Shown piece after piece: positions 34,110 through 45,482 of a stretch of DNA of 64,000 nucleotides. The notes under the pieces are model-generated. The model made no database searches. It was not told where the DNA came from and saw only the letters and a list, made by a program, of their open reading frames with translations. This DNA comes from Budorcas taxicolor. Its lineage: Eukaryota > Chordata > Mammalia > Artiodactyla > Bovidae. Position 1 is the stretch's first letter. Each line of letters starts with the position of its first letter. Location: positions 123,536,622 to 123,600,621 of the forward strand of contig NC_068920.1 in NCBI RefSeq assembly GCF_023091745.1, in the 5' to 3' direction. The position numbers and the translations under genes are program-made.

Positions 34110-34735
34110 CTGAAGTCCACTCTTGTTATTTGTGGTAGTTATGTTTCATAAAGTCATCATGAGCACTGAATTAGCAAATCCTGAATCACTGTTTTTAAGG
34201 GAAAACACAGGGTTAGGTTCCTGTGAGCCTCTATTGCAACCCATTAATATGTAACCTTGTCTTATATGTATTTCTGTTTAAAGACCACTCATTTAATATA
34301 CATTCTTGCATTGTTAACACTGGGCTCAAGGCACCACAATTCATGCCTGAGTGAAGCTTCTCTAACTTGTTTATTTTCTCCATAAGGTTCGTCACAGTCT
34401 TCTATGCTCAGGAACACTAGATACCACTTTGGTACTGTGCTTGGCAGCCATTTCCAGCAGGAAAATCACTAATAAAAGCTAAAAAGTAAATTAAAAAGTG
34501 GCACTTAAAAGAAACTACAGAAGGACATTTGTTTGCAGTATGAGAGCTGAAATGGGAGGCAGAGTGTCACCCTACGTAACTCTGCTGGGACGTGTGTGTT
34601 GCACGGCTTGGATTTTTTGTTGTTCTGCATGTGTTCATGAATGACCACGAGTGAGTATCGATGTGAGGGTTACAAACAAATTTTGGTGAGTAGGTGAGTT
34701 TGCAACTATAGAATCTTTTCATGAGGATTGACTAT
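34110..34735. repeat. probable ancient DNA transposon, unnamed
   Basis: Starts 'agtccactcttgttatttgtgg' and ends 'catgaggattgactata'; the ends are weakly inverted-repeat (AGTC.A..CTC in both). Internal blocks 'gcactgaattagcaaatcctgaatc', 'gggttaggttcctgtgagcctct' and 'tttctgtttaaagacca' fit an old mammalian DNA-transposon consensus that I recognise but cannot name with certainty. Confidence 0.45.
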
Positions 34736-36264
34736 AATTTGAAAACCAGTGTTGAAAGATAACTTTGGGGTGATGGGTGGTGTACAGAATTGCCACAGGT
34801 TTTCAGGAATTTTCCGGCACATTCAAGACTGATCACCCAGCAGCTTCATGTGCAGATCCCATTGGTGAAGGCCTGCCTTCGTGTTGGAAGGGAAAGAAGG
34901 GGAAGCGAGAAAGCATGGCCTCCAGAGAAGTAAGGAGAAAATGACGGTGTGGTGTCAGGCCCCAGGAATCCAGGAAGTGACAGTGATGGGAGAATTCCCT
35001 GGAATCAAGGCAATTGAGTATGAAGACCTGGGACGGAGATGAGGAAAAGGAGCAGGAAGAATGAGGCCACTGTGAATGGTAGAACCACCTTGTGATTTGC
35101 ATCAGTGCAGTAAAAGCTCAGACAGAGGGCTCTGCAGCAGAGGGCTGCTATTCCTCTTTTCTGCTTAGCGCCCTGTGGATGTTTTACTTCTCAACCAGTT
35201 GTGCTGTGCCCCCTGGGCTGCAGGAGAGGGGAGGACAGCAGTGGGTTCCTGTTTCCCTGTATCGGGCCACATCAGGGGTGTCTGGGGTAGAGGCCTCATG
35301 CCACGGACTTTCCTGCAGATGATTTAAGGAAGGATGCAGGACTGGTTTTCACTTGCAGAGAGAACATTAAAGCTAGAGATTTGATCCTTTGCGAGGTCTT
35401 TGAACTTATAAACACAGACGCATATGTGTCAAGAATGGAAACTGGCAAAGACTGTATTCCCTAGTTTGAACTTAATTGCTTTTGGTATGTACTTGAAAAG
35501 ATAAAATATCCCAGGACGTTTAACTTTAGAAAGTTGTTCTGTTGTGCTGCACAGTGAGTGATTTTCACAAGGTTTTGGCTGAGATATTCAGTATCAATAT
35601 GCGGGAATGGTTTCAATATGTGGTAGGCCAATAAAAACAAAGTCACTGTGACCTACGCTTTGCAGATCTGAGAGGGACAGAGGAGCAAGTAGCGATAATG
35701 AATTCCAGTTTGGAGGGAAATACTGTAACTGTGCAGCCACACATCTCCGTCCTCTATCCTGCTCTGAGTGTCCTCTTAGGGAGAGGGGCATAATGCTCCA
35801 CTGGTGGCTTCTGAGGGAGCACTGACATGATGTGGTTAATGACGAGGCCAGAGAGTCGGCCCTGCGGAGAGGGGGAGTCCTGGTTCCAGCTGGAATCACG
35901 GAACCCATAGAATTTGCCACTGGGTTTGGAAAACTCCTGTGAGCAGCAAGCCTCACTGAGAGGAAACAGCACCTCCGTCCCTCCCTCCCTGCCTTCCTCT
36001 GCTGCTGCTTCTGCAGGCAGGAGTGTTGCCGAAAGCCTTTGACCCACTCCCCTGCTTCCAGGGTATTAGATCCAGTCACTGGGTGGGGATGGGTTAATAC
36101 AGCAGTCTTCCCTTCCTCTTTTTTGCCTGGCGGGGGTGGGGAGGTGGCTTTCCTTCCTGTGTTAGTGGAGTGAAGTGTGTGTGGGGGGCAGAGGACAGGG
36201 TAAGAAGTGATGGTGGGGTTTCTGGAAAGCTACCCACCATGCCCCAATAGTGCTCAAAATATGG
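34736..36264. other. 1.5 kb with no gene or recognised repeat
   Basis: GC-moderate sequence. Open frames of 97-161 codons on the minus strand at 35594-36079 overlap each other in different frames and show no domain. I do not call an exon. Confidence 0.45.
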
Positions 36265-36430
36265 ACACTATTTTTACTTCAATATACTTAATTGACATAT
36301 AACATGAGTTTCAGGTATATAACATAGTGATTTGATATTTGTTCATATTGTAAAATGATCACAATAATAAGTCTAGTTGACTTACGATCATGGAGACCCT
36401 TTTTTTGTAATTGATACTATCTTGTCCTGA
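36265..36430 (-). repeat. L1 3' UTR fragment
   Basis: Antisense: 'cttaattgacatataacatgag', 'atataacatagtgatttgatat', 'attgtaaaatgatcacaataataagtctagttgac'. Confidence 0.62.
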
Positions 36431-37162
36431 AGCACATGTTTATAGAGAGTCACCAAAAAAAGTAAAATTTTCCCATTTATGTGAAATTGGGTTCTTCTAC
36501 TTTGAAACTATTTTCCGGGTAGGCTCAGAGTCTTTGGGCTTTTTCTTTTTCTTTCAGGCTTCCTCCCTCTCTTAGTCCCTCTTCTTCCTCTCCCTGAGTG
36601 ACATCTGGGCACAGGAAAAGGCTTATATGACATTTTGTCAACATTGAGGGAAGGATGTGTTGTACATGTGTCGACCTTCTCTGCTGGCTTCTGTTGACCT
36701 CCCTTCAAGGTGCTGCTCATCTTACCTCTCTGTGGGAGTTAGTTTCTGCTTAGTAGCAGATTGTCAGTGGTAGGTGGCTTTGGATGGTGTGTCTTAGGAT
36801 GGTGTGACTGGGTCTAAGCAGGACATGGCAGTATGCCTAGGGTTAGTATCCTCCACTTGGCCTCTCACTGCTACAGACCCTCCGAGGCTTAGCCAGGAGC
36901 TCCCATCAGAACTGGCTTTAGGTAGATTAGTTTTCAGCTTCTGCTCTAGGATTTTCTTGCCACATGTCAGGCACCCTTTAGCAAATACTTTCTTAATTCT
37001 CAGCTACCTTCTCCCATGTCCACCACTAGGCTTCTGGGGTACTTCTAGACATCCCATGTCAGGTGTAGCCTGTGTGGAAATTAGAATGTTAACTCTGGCC
37101 CATCTATATGGGCATTTCCCTCAGCTGATGATATTCTTCTGCTTCTGAACTGCATGGACTCG
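36431..37162. other. no gene or recognised repeat
   Basis: Nothing identified. Confidence 0.4.
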
Positions 37163-37194
37163 GTGTGTGTATGTGTGTGTGTGTGTGTGTGTAT
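37163..37194. repeat. (GT)n microsatellite
   Basis: GT repeat with one AT interruption at 37171. Confidence 0.92.
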
Positions 37195-38257
37195 ACCAGT
37201 GGAGAGAGGGAGAAATTAAAGCACCAGCGTACATTTTTTTTTCTTTTTTTTGCATTTCCCGATTTATTAGGAAGGCTCTTGTAAAGGATACAGATGAACA
37301 GCTAGATGAGAGGTGCGCAGGGCGGAGTTTGTGGGGAAGGGTGTGGCGCTTCCGTGACTCTCCTGGTGCACCACCCTCCAGGTGTGCACCAGTCTGGAAA
37401 CTCTGAAGCTCACCATTTAGGAGTCTCATGGAAGATTTCCTGCAGTATGATTGACTATTGATATTCTCCTAAATATTTTTGGATTTGCCTGTCTATCTGG
37501 AATTTTTGCTGTCTCACTTTCCCACGTCTTCCAGGGCCATCCCTCAGTAGGTGAGGAGTTGTGGGGGAAGTCTGTTTACTCCTTCTTTCTGGCAGGCATT
37601 GCTTTACATCCTAGCAGTGTGCTGTCTACACTGTGGCTCATGCAACAAGCTTCATGCTTGGCCCCTGAACTTTGTTCTTAATGTACACAAAGATGAGTTT
37701 TGAATAGAAATAATATTTTTTTCTCTTTCAACAAAACTGACTTCTAAGATAGTAGTCTCACTCTAGTAGTTTCTCTTTAATAGTATCTTTCTCTTCTTAA
37801 GAAATCTAATATAAAATACAGCAAAAAAAAAAAATAAAGAGGATTTCTTGGTTCAAGGTTTTGCCTCCTCTTAAACAACAAAAGACTTTGATTCGGTGGG
37901 TAGAGAGCTGTGGGAAAACATGATTTATAGGTAATGAAAAATGTGTTAGTATAATATTTGAAAAATATGGTAGAAAGGGTTGAGGACTCTGGATTAGAAG
38001 AAATGGATCAAATGAGACTGCTTGCATGCTGGGGCGGCTAAATGAAAGGAAAATACAGCTGGATTGCCACCGCTGGATTTTCTTGGGGCATGTGGTTGCC
38101 TTTCTCAGCCTTGTTGGGTAGGGTCAGCAGACGTGAGTCATAGAACCAACTGCAGGAAGAAAGACAAACATGGCCCCTCATATCCAGGGTTGCACAGGGC
38201 CCATGGAGGCTCCTATGAGAGCCTCCTTCTTCTCTTGTTTACTTAAAGATGTCCCAG
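37195..38257. other. 1 kb with no gene or recognised repeat
   Basis: An A-run at 37824-37834. Nothing else identified. Confidence 0.4.
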
Positions 38258-38505
38258 CTACTCTTCAGGGGTTAGAAAGCTTTTTCTGTAAACAGCCAAA
38301 TAATAAATATTTTCAGCTTTGGGGGCCTTATAGTGTCTATGACAAGTACTCAACTCTGCCATTATAATGGGAAAGTAGCCATATAATACTTAAGTGAATG
38401 AATGGACTCATGTTCCAATAAAACTTTATTTATAAAACCAGGCAGCTGGCCAAATTTGGCCTAAACATGGTAGTTTGTTGACCTCTGATCTGGAAAGAAG
38501 TACTA
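38258..38505 (+). repeat. hAT-type non-autonomous DNA transposon
   Basis: 'gctttttctgtaaacagcca', 'aaatattttcagctttggggg', 'caactctgccattataatg', 'gttccaataaaactttatttataaaa', 'ggcagctggccaaatttggcc', 'gtttgttgacctctg'. Full-length MER-type consensus order. Exact subfamily not assigned. Confidence 0.55.
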
Positions 38506-38558
38506 AGTCAACATAGTAAAATAACTGGCTAAACTGATCATCCTATCCTGTGTCTGCC

Positions 38559-38560
<2 letters not shown>

Positions 38561-38594
<34 letters not shown>
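38561..38594. repeat. (AC)17 microsatellite
   Basis: Seventeen uninterrupted AC units, a good candidate polymorphic marker. The complementary TG repeat lies 122 bases downstream. Confidence 0.98.
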
Positions 38595-38596
<2 letters not shown>

Positions 38597-38631
38597 TCAT
38601 ACACACTCTGCATACATAGACCAGACCATGT

Positions 38632-38715
38632 TTTTCTTTTTTTAATTGAACTATAGTTGATTTACAAAGTTATGTTAGATTCAGGTGCACAGCAAAGCAA
38701 AGTGATTCAATTATA

Positions 38716-38750
<35 letters not shown>

Positions 38751-38900
38751 TCTTTTTCAGATATTTTTCTATTATAGGTTATGACAAAGTATTGACTATA
38801 GCTCCCTGTCCTTGTTTATTTTATATATAGTAGTGTGTATCTGTTAATCTCAAACTCCTAATTTATCCCTCCCTGCCCCTTTCTCCTTTATACCATGGTT
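38632..38900 (-). repeat. L1 3' UTR fragment (cetartiodactyl type)
   Basis: Antisense: 'ttgaactatagttgatttacaaagtta', 'caggtgcacagcaaagc', 'ttctattataggttatgac', 'tatatatagtagtgtgtatctg', 'actcctaatttatccctccc'. The TG/TA microsatellite sits within it. Confidence 0.75.
38716..38751. repeat. (TG)10(TA)n microsatellite
   Basis: TG repeat at 38716-38736 running into TA repeat to 38751. Confidence 0.95.
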
Positions 38901-39242
38901 TTAGCATTATAATGACCTTGACTTTGACTTTGCCCATCAAATGTCTAGAATGTGGGGACGGAAATCCTGAATTGATAATTTTTTTTTCTTTCAGCTTCGG
39001 AAATACTCATCAAGCTCTGTGACTGTTATTTGTGGAGGTAGTTTGAATTTTTAAAATCTGTTACTACTTTTTGCCTTGGGAAATCTCCAGATTGTCTCAT
39101 GTTTGATTTCCAGGTCTTTAGGGCAGGGCTGGGTGTTCCAGAGGCCACTCTGTTTATTAGTGGAGAAAATAGAAGGGCCAGGCAAATATGCCTTACAACC
39201 ACAAACTGCAGGACAGGTAAGATATTCCATGTGTATTCAAGA
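38901..39242. other. no gene or recognised repeat
   Basis: Nothing identified. Confidence 0.4.
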
Positions 39243-40045
39243 GCACTTATTAGTTTCCTAGGGATCTCCTAATAAATTACCACACACTCCGTGGCTTAAA
39301 ACAGCTTAGATCTATTTTACAGTGCTGTAAGTTAGCAGTCTGACATGGATCTCCCGGGGCTAACGTTAAGGTGCTGGCAAGGCTGTGCTGCTTTCTGGAG
39401 GCTCCAAGGAAGAAGCTGTTACCTTGTCTTTTCTGACTTCTCGAGATTGTCCTTGTTTCTTGGTTCATGGCCCCCTTCCTGCATCTCCCAAGGCAGCAAC
39501 ATCCCATCTCTGACACCTTTCTTCAGTAAGATCACCCTCTGATTGACTATAGCCAATAACATTTCTTCGTTTTTAAAGCTTGTGAAGCTACCCGATTAGG
39601 TTGGGCCCACCTGTAAACTCTAGAATAATTTCTTTTTGTCAAGGTCTTTAACATTCATAGCATCTGGAAAGTCTCTTTTGTTGTGTAATGTAACATATCA
39701 TAGGCTCTAGGGACTGGGAGAGGGACATCTTTGGGGGGCTATTATTCTGCCTGCTGCTGCTGCTAAGTCGCTTCAGTCGTGTCCGACTCTGTGCGACCCC
39801 ATAGACGGCAGCCCACTAGGCTCCCCCATCCCTGGGATTCTCCAGGCAAGAACACTGGAGTGGGTTGCCATTTCCTTCTCCAATGTATGAAAGTGAAAAG
39901 TGAAAGTGATGTCGCTTAGTCGTGTCCGACTCTTAACGACCCATGGACTGCAGCCTACCAGACGCCTCCATCCATGGGATTTTCCAGGCAAGAGTACTGG
40001 AGTGGGGTGCCATTGCCTTCTCCAATTCTGCCTACTACAGAGCAG
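39243..40045 (-). mobile_element. MLT1/MaLR-like LTR split by BOV-A2
   Basis: Minus-strand LTR: 'ttagtttcctagggatctcc', 'gtggcttaaaacagc', 'ggttcatggcccccttcctgcatc', 'catctttggggggctattattctgcct' and, after the BOV-A2, 'actaca'. The order fits an ERVL-MaLR LTR in reverse. Old and non-coding. Confidence 0.52.
39744..40033 (-). mobile_element. BOV-A2 SINE with 9-bp TSD
   Basis: Full minus-strand dimer with a short TGC tail at about 39753-39763. The duplication ATTCTGCCT is at 39744-39752 and 40025-40033. Inserted near the edge of the LTR. Confidence 0.97.
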
Positions 40046-40624
40046 AATCTTGCCTTGGATTTGTCTCCTGTTTCCTGGTCACATGGAGGTGCTAAGTCAC
40101 TTAAATTTATTGAAAGCTAAGTGTTGGTCTAAGGGGATCAGCTGAATGGAAGCCAGAGTCCACTGTACTAGTGGGGAGTGGCCTTCCTCAGGGGAGGTGT
40201 GTGGTATAACAGATGGGCACCGAGCTCACGGTCTGAGGACTTAGGTTCTGATTCTGACTGCTTGACACCTCACTTGCCAACTCTGTCCTTTGCTTTATCT
40301 TCTGTAGTACAAAGAAGGTGGCTTAGACAGTGGTTTACTAAACCTTCAGGCAGTAGAGACCTTTCTTCAAATCATGCCTGTAAAACTGCAGGTAAGAGAG
40401 GAGCTGCTGTGGCGCAGGCATAGCTGGAGAGCCTGGAGCCCTCTCTACAGACCTCCAGGGGTACAGCTTCTTTCCACAGCACCTTGGGACACTGGAGATC
40501 ACTGGACTAGATCATGAGTCAGCTGACTGTAGACTGTAGTCCTCAGGTCTGAGGACTGTTTTCATTTAGTCTATGAACCCAAAATTATATATGTATATGT
40601 ATGTTTGTGTGTATTACTGTATGT
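40046..40624. other. no gene or recognised repeat
   Basis: Nothing identified. Confidence 0.4.
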
Positions 40625-41080
40625 ATCTGTATAATTTTTTATTGTGGTAAAACTTAACAAAATTTACTGTCTTAACCATTTTTAAGTGTACAGTTCAGAG
40701 GCATAAGTACATCCACATTGCTGGGCAGCCATCACCATCACTTATCTCCTGAACTCTTTTCAGTAAAACTCCCCAGTCCCTCTCCTCCCAGGCCTTGACA
40801 GCCCCCATTCTACTTTGTCTATGAATTTGACTACTTTAGGTATCTTTTGTAAGTTGAATCATACAGAATTTGTCTTTCTTCTTTCACTTAGCATAATGTC
40901 CTTAAGCTTCATCTTCTAGCACATGGTAGAATTTCCTTTCTTTTTACGGTTGAAAAATAATCCATTATATATATTTACCACATTTTGTTTATCCATTTAT
41001 CTGTTGATGGAAACTTGGGTTGCTTCTCCCTTTTGACTATTGTGAATAATGCTGCTAGAAACATGGGTGTGCAAAGAACT
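40625..41080 (-). repeat. L1 3' end fragment
   Basis: Antisense L1: 'ttattgtggtaaaacttaac', 'ccatttttaagtgtacagttcag', 'gcagccatcaccatcac', 'atgaatttgactactttaggtat', 'cttagcataatgtcctta', 'gttgatggaaacttgggttgcttc', 'attgtgaataatgctgctag'. The right end is the decayed end of ORF2. Confidence 0.72.
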
Positions 41081-41309
41081 CAAAGTACTTGGGTAATAGT
41101 CTTCATGTTCCATTTTGTGGATGGCTAGAGAAAAAGTTACAGATCTGCCTCTTCCCTTAGCACAGGACTGGCACAGAGTTTGCTGCACTCCATCCCAATA
41201 TCCATCTTGTACCTCAGTGGCCCTTTTAAGAACCCAAAAGAGTAGAGCTGGTAGCTCCTTTCTGGTATATTAAATTACATCCATCAGAATATGTCCTAAG
41301 GAAATAGTG

Positions 41310-41800
41310 AAGGCTGTGCACAATGGTGGCAGCATTGCTGATAACAGATACAAATGGGAATCACCTTAAAAATCCAACAGAAGGGGATTTATTGGATCAA
41401 TTGTATGTATCCGTAAAATGGAATGCTACAAGGTCACTGAAAAGGTAGTATAGATAAATATTTATTGATGTCAGAAGATAGTCATGATTTATTAATGAAG
41501 AAAGATAAATTATAGAGCAGCATTTAAAAATTATTTATCTATGTATTTGGCTGCATCGGATCTTAGTTACAGCACTCCAGCTCTTCATTGCAATGAACGA
41601 GCTTCTCTAATGGTGGCGTGTAGCCTTAGTTGCTCTGTAGCATGTTTGGTCTTAGTTCCCCAACTAGGGGTCGAATCTGCATGCCCTCCATTGCAAGGTG
41701 GATTCTTAACCACTGGACTACCAGGGAAGTCCCATTTAGCAGCGTTTATAACAATTAAAAAACCAGCATGTGTATACACATAGGTTCATGTACTTTTTAA
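41310..41800 (+). repeat. L1/HAL1-like ORF2-end remnant, split by CHR
   Basis: 'gcattgctgataacagatac', 'aatccaacagaaggggatttattggatcaatt' and 'aaaatggaatgctacaagg' resemble the sense LINE-1 ORF2 end. Resumes after the CHR insertion at 41736. Diverged. Confidence 0.42.
41528..41735 (-). mobile_element. CHR-type SINE
   Basis: Reverse CHR: 'tatttggctgcatcggatcttagttac', 'cttagttccccaactaggg', 'ccattgcaaggtggattcttaaccactggactaccagggaagtccc' (41689-41735). Confidence 0.8.
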
Positions 41801-41841
41801 TATATATAAATTTATTTAATTTCATCTATTTTTAAAAATAA

Positions 41842-42179
41842 TTAATTCATTTATTTTTGGCTGTGCTCGGTCTTCATTGCTGTGTAGGCTTTTTTCTAGT
41901 TGTGGTGAGCAGGGGCTACTCTCTAGTTGCCATGCATGGCTTCTCTTTGTGGTGGCTTCTCTTGTTGTGGAGCTTGGGCTCTAACGCAAATGAGCTTCAG
42001 TAGTTGTGGCACATAGGCTCAGCAGTTGTTGTTCCTGGACTCTAGAGCACAGGCTTAGTAGTTGCAGTGAATGGGCTTAGTTGTGCCACCACATGTGGGA
42101 TCTTCCCGTATCAGAGATCGAACGCACGTCTCCTGCATTGGCAGGTGGATTCTTTACAACTGAGCTACCAGGGAAGCCC
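41842..42179 (-). mobile_element. long CHR-type SINE
   Basis: About 340 bases: 'ttatttttggctgtgctcgg', 'ttctagttgtggtgagcaggggctac', 'cttctcttgttgtgg', 'cagtagttgtggcacat', 'gggatcttcccgtatcagagatcgaac', 'gagctaccagggaagccc'. It is a full-length CHR element with its tRNA-related 5' end at the right. Confidence 0.85.
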
Positions 42180-42200
42180 TATAAATTTACTTTAAATAAA

Positions 42201-42230
42201 GATATCTATATCTATATCTATATATATATA
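42201..42230. repeat. (TATATC)n / (TA)n simple repeat
   Basis: Three TATATC units then TA repeat. Confidence 0.88.
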
Positions 42231-43558
42231 ACACAAAGATACACACAAATCTATTAATAGTGTTTAACTCTGGGTAATGGGATTGTGAGCAATTTTTTTT
42301 TTCTCCTTGCACACTGATTTCTTTTCTTTTTCATTAGCACATTTTCATTAGAACCTTTTCTCTGAGTATGGTTCTGCTAACTAGAGTTCTCCCCTTTATG
42401 GATTACAGCTGTGTCATGGTGAAGGCTTGTCATTACTTCTTTGTGTAACTCAGTGAACCTATGAGCATGCTGTTTAGGGCTACTCAAGGTGGATGGGTCA
42501 TAGTGAAGAGTCTGACAAAACATGGTCCACTGGAGGAGGAAATGGCAAACCACTCCAGTACTCTTCCCATGAGAACCCCATGAACATTATGAAAGGGCAA
42601 AAAGATATAACACTGGAAGATAAGCCCCCCAGGTTAGAAGATGTCCAATATGCTACTGGGGAAGAGTAGAGGGCAATTATTAATAGCTCCAAAAAGAATG
42701 AAGGAGCTGGGTCAAACTGAAAATGATGCTCAATTGTGGATGTGTCTGGTGGTGAAAGTAAAGCCCGATGTTATAAAGAACAATATTGCATAGAAACCTG
42801 GAATGTTAGGTCCATGAATCAAATAAATTGGAGATGGTCAAGCAGGAGACGGCAAGAGTGAACATTGATATCTTGGGAATCAGTGAACTAAAATGGATGG
42901 GAATGGGCTAATTTAATTCAGATGACCGTTATATCTACTACTGTGGGCAAGAATCCCTTGGAAGAAATAGAGTAGCCCTCATAGTCAACAAGAGGGTCTG
43001 AAATGCAGTACTTGGGTGCAGTCTCAAAAACAGAATGATCTTGGTTCTTTTCCAGTGCAAACCATCCAATATCACAGTAATCCAAGTCTATGTCCCAACA
43101 ACTGATGTTGAAGAAACTGAAGTTGACCTGTTCTATGAAGACCTAAAAAACCTTCTAGAATACCAAAAATAGATGTCTTTCATCACAGGGGATTGGAATA
43201 CAAAAGTACAAAGTCAAGAGATACCTGGACTAAGAAGCAAGTTAGGCCTTGGAGCACAAATGAAGCAGGGCAAAGGCTAACAGAGTTTTGTCAAGAGAAC
43301 ATACTTATCATGGCAAACACCCTTTTCCAGCAACACAAGAGATGACTCTACACACGGATGTCCCCAGATGGTCAATACTGAAATCAGATTGATTATGTTC
43401 TTTGTGGCTGAAGATGGAGAAACTCTATACGGTTAGCAAAAACAAGACCTGGAGCTGACTGTGGCTCAGATCATAAAGTCCTTATTGAAAAATTCAGGCT
43501 TAAATTGAGGAAAGTGGGGAAAACAATTAGGCCATTCAGTTCAGTTCAGTTGAGTCAC

Positions 43559-45451
43559 TCAGTCGTGTCCGACTCTTTGCGACCCCATGAATTGCAGCAC
43601 GCCAGGCCCCCTGTCCATCACCAACTCCCAGAGTTCACTCAGACTCACGTCCATCGAGTCAGTGATGCCATCCAGACATCTCATCCTCTGTTGTCCCCTT
43701 CTCCTCCTGCCCCTAATCCCTCCCAGCATCAGAGTCTTTTCCAGTGAGTCAACTCTTCTCATGAGGTGGCCAAAGTACAGGAGTTTCAGCTTTAGCATCA
43801 TTCCTTCCAAAGAAATCCCAGGGTTGATCTCCTTCAGAATGGATTGTTTGGATCGCCTTGCAGTCCAAGGGACTCTCAAGAGTCTTCTCCAGCACCACAG
43901 TTCAAAAGCATCAATTCTTCGGCACTCAGCCTTTTTCACAGTCCAACTCTCACATCCATACATGACCACTGAAAAAACCATAGCCTTGACTAGACGGACC
44001 TTAGTTGGCAAAGTAATGTCTCTGCTTTTGAATATGCTATCTAGGTTGGTCATAACTTTCCTTCCAAGGAGTAAGCGTCTTTTAATTTCATGGCTGCAGT
44101 CACCATTTACAGTGATTTTGGAGCCCAAACAAATGAAGTCTGACACCGTTTCCACTGTTTCCCCGTCTATTTGCCATGAAGTGATGGGACCAGATGCCAT
44201 AATCTTCATTTTCTGAATGTTGAGCTTTAAGCCAACTTTTTCACTCTCCACTTTCACTTTCATCAAGAGGCTTTTTAGTTCCTCTTCACTTTCTGCCATA
44301 AGGGTGGTGTCATCTGCATATCTGAGGTTATTGATATTTCTCCCGGCAATCTTGATTCCAGCTTGTGTTTCTTCCAGTCCAGTGTTTCTCATGATTTAAC
44401 TTCTTCTGCATAGAAGTTAAATAAGCAGGGTGACAATATACAGCCTTGACGTACTCCTTTTTCTATTTGGAACCAGTCTGTTGTTCCATGTCCAGTTCTA
44501 ACTGTTGCTTCCTGACCTGCATACAGATTTCTCAAGAGGCAGGTCAGATGGTCTGGTATTCCCATCTCTTTCAGAATTTTCCACAGTTTATTGTGATCCA
44601 CACAGTCAAAAGCTTTGGCATAGTCAATAAAGCAGAAAATTTTTCTGGAACTCTCTTGCTTTTTCCATGATCCAGCGGATGTTGGCAATTTGATCTCTGG
44701 TTCCTCTGCCTTTTCTAAAACCAGCTTGAGCATCAGGAAGTTCACAGTTCACATATTGCTGAAGCCTGGCTTGGAGAATTTTGAGCATTACTTTACTAGC
44801 ATGTGAGATGAATGCAATTGTGTGGTAGTTTGAGTATTCTTTGGCGTTGCCTTTCTTTGGGATTGGAATGAAAACTGACCTTTTCCAGTCCTGTGGCCAC
44901 TGCTGAGTTGTCCAAATTTGCTGGCATATTGAGTGCAGCACTTTCACAGCATCATCTTTCCGGATTTGAACTAGCTCCACTGGAATTCCATCACCTCCAC
45001 TAGCTTTGTTCGTAGTGATGCTTTCTAAGGCCCACTTGACTTCACGTTGCAGGATGTCTGGCACTAGATGAGTGATCACACCATCATGATTATCCGGGTC
45101 GTGAAGATCTTTTTTGTACAGTTCTTCTGTGTATTGTTGCCACCTCTTCTTAATATCTTCTGCTTCTGTTAGGTCCAGACCATTTCTGTCCTTTATCGAG
45201 CCCATCTTTGCATGAAATGTTCCCTTGGTATCTCTAATTTTCTTGAAGAGATCTCTAGTCTTTCCCATTCTGTTCTTTTCCTCTATTTCTTTGCATTGAT
45301 CACCAAAGAAAGCTTTATCTCTTCTTGCTATTCTTTGGAACTCTATATTCAGATGCTTATATCTTTCCTTTTCTCCTTTGCTTTTCACCTCTCTTCTTTT
45401 CACAGCTATTTTTAAGGACAGAATGGGGTCCACTGGAGAAGGGAATGGCAA
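43559..45451 (-). pseudogene. BovB copy B reverse transcriptase, frameshifted
   Basis: Three minus-strand open pieces: 45451-44624 (connector and RT front: 'VFIPIPKKGN', 'QAGFRKGRGTRDQI'), 44745-44389 (motif A 'CFIDYAKAFDCVD' and 'GVRQGCILSP'), and 44392-43559 (YADD box at 44309-44320 through to the C-terminus with 'SRDITLPTKVRLVKAM'). The breaks are a small deletion near 44640 and a small insertion near 44400. Motif residues survive, but no single frame does. The domain would perform target-primed reverse transcription. The endonuclease lies on the other strand, so the copy is doubly disabled. Confidence 0.92.
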
Positions 45452-45482
45452 ACCACTTTAGTATTCTTCCCTTGAGAACCCC

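Larger units (their letters stand above)
32701..34110 (-). repeat. L1 3' region with three later insertions
   Basis: Poly-T (32701-32715, the L1 tail in reverse) and then 'ttttattgagatataattg' (32749-32767), continuing in pieces at 32854-32882 ('gcactgtattaagtttaagg'), 33017-33390 ('agcatagtggtttgactta', 'ttcttgtgatgaaaactc', 'tctatgagtcggtttg') and 34089-34110 ('cattataaaatgatcacca'). The pieces are in antisense L1 order. Confidence 0.65.

Noticed and set aside
35594..36079. 161-codon minus-strand frame near a GC-richer patch
   Set aside because: No domain; a second 97-codon frame overlaps it out of phase. CpG density is too low for a promoter island.
37121..37429. Minus-strand frame with a run of TH residues
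   Set aside because: The run is the translation of a GT microsatellite.
38561..38594. Direct repeat array, possible CRISPR-like or satellite structure
   Set aside because: It is a plain AC microsatellite. No spaced repeats with unique spacers occur anywhere in the window.
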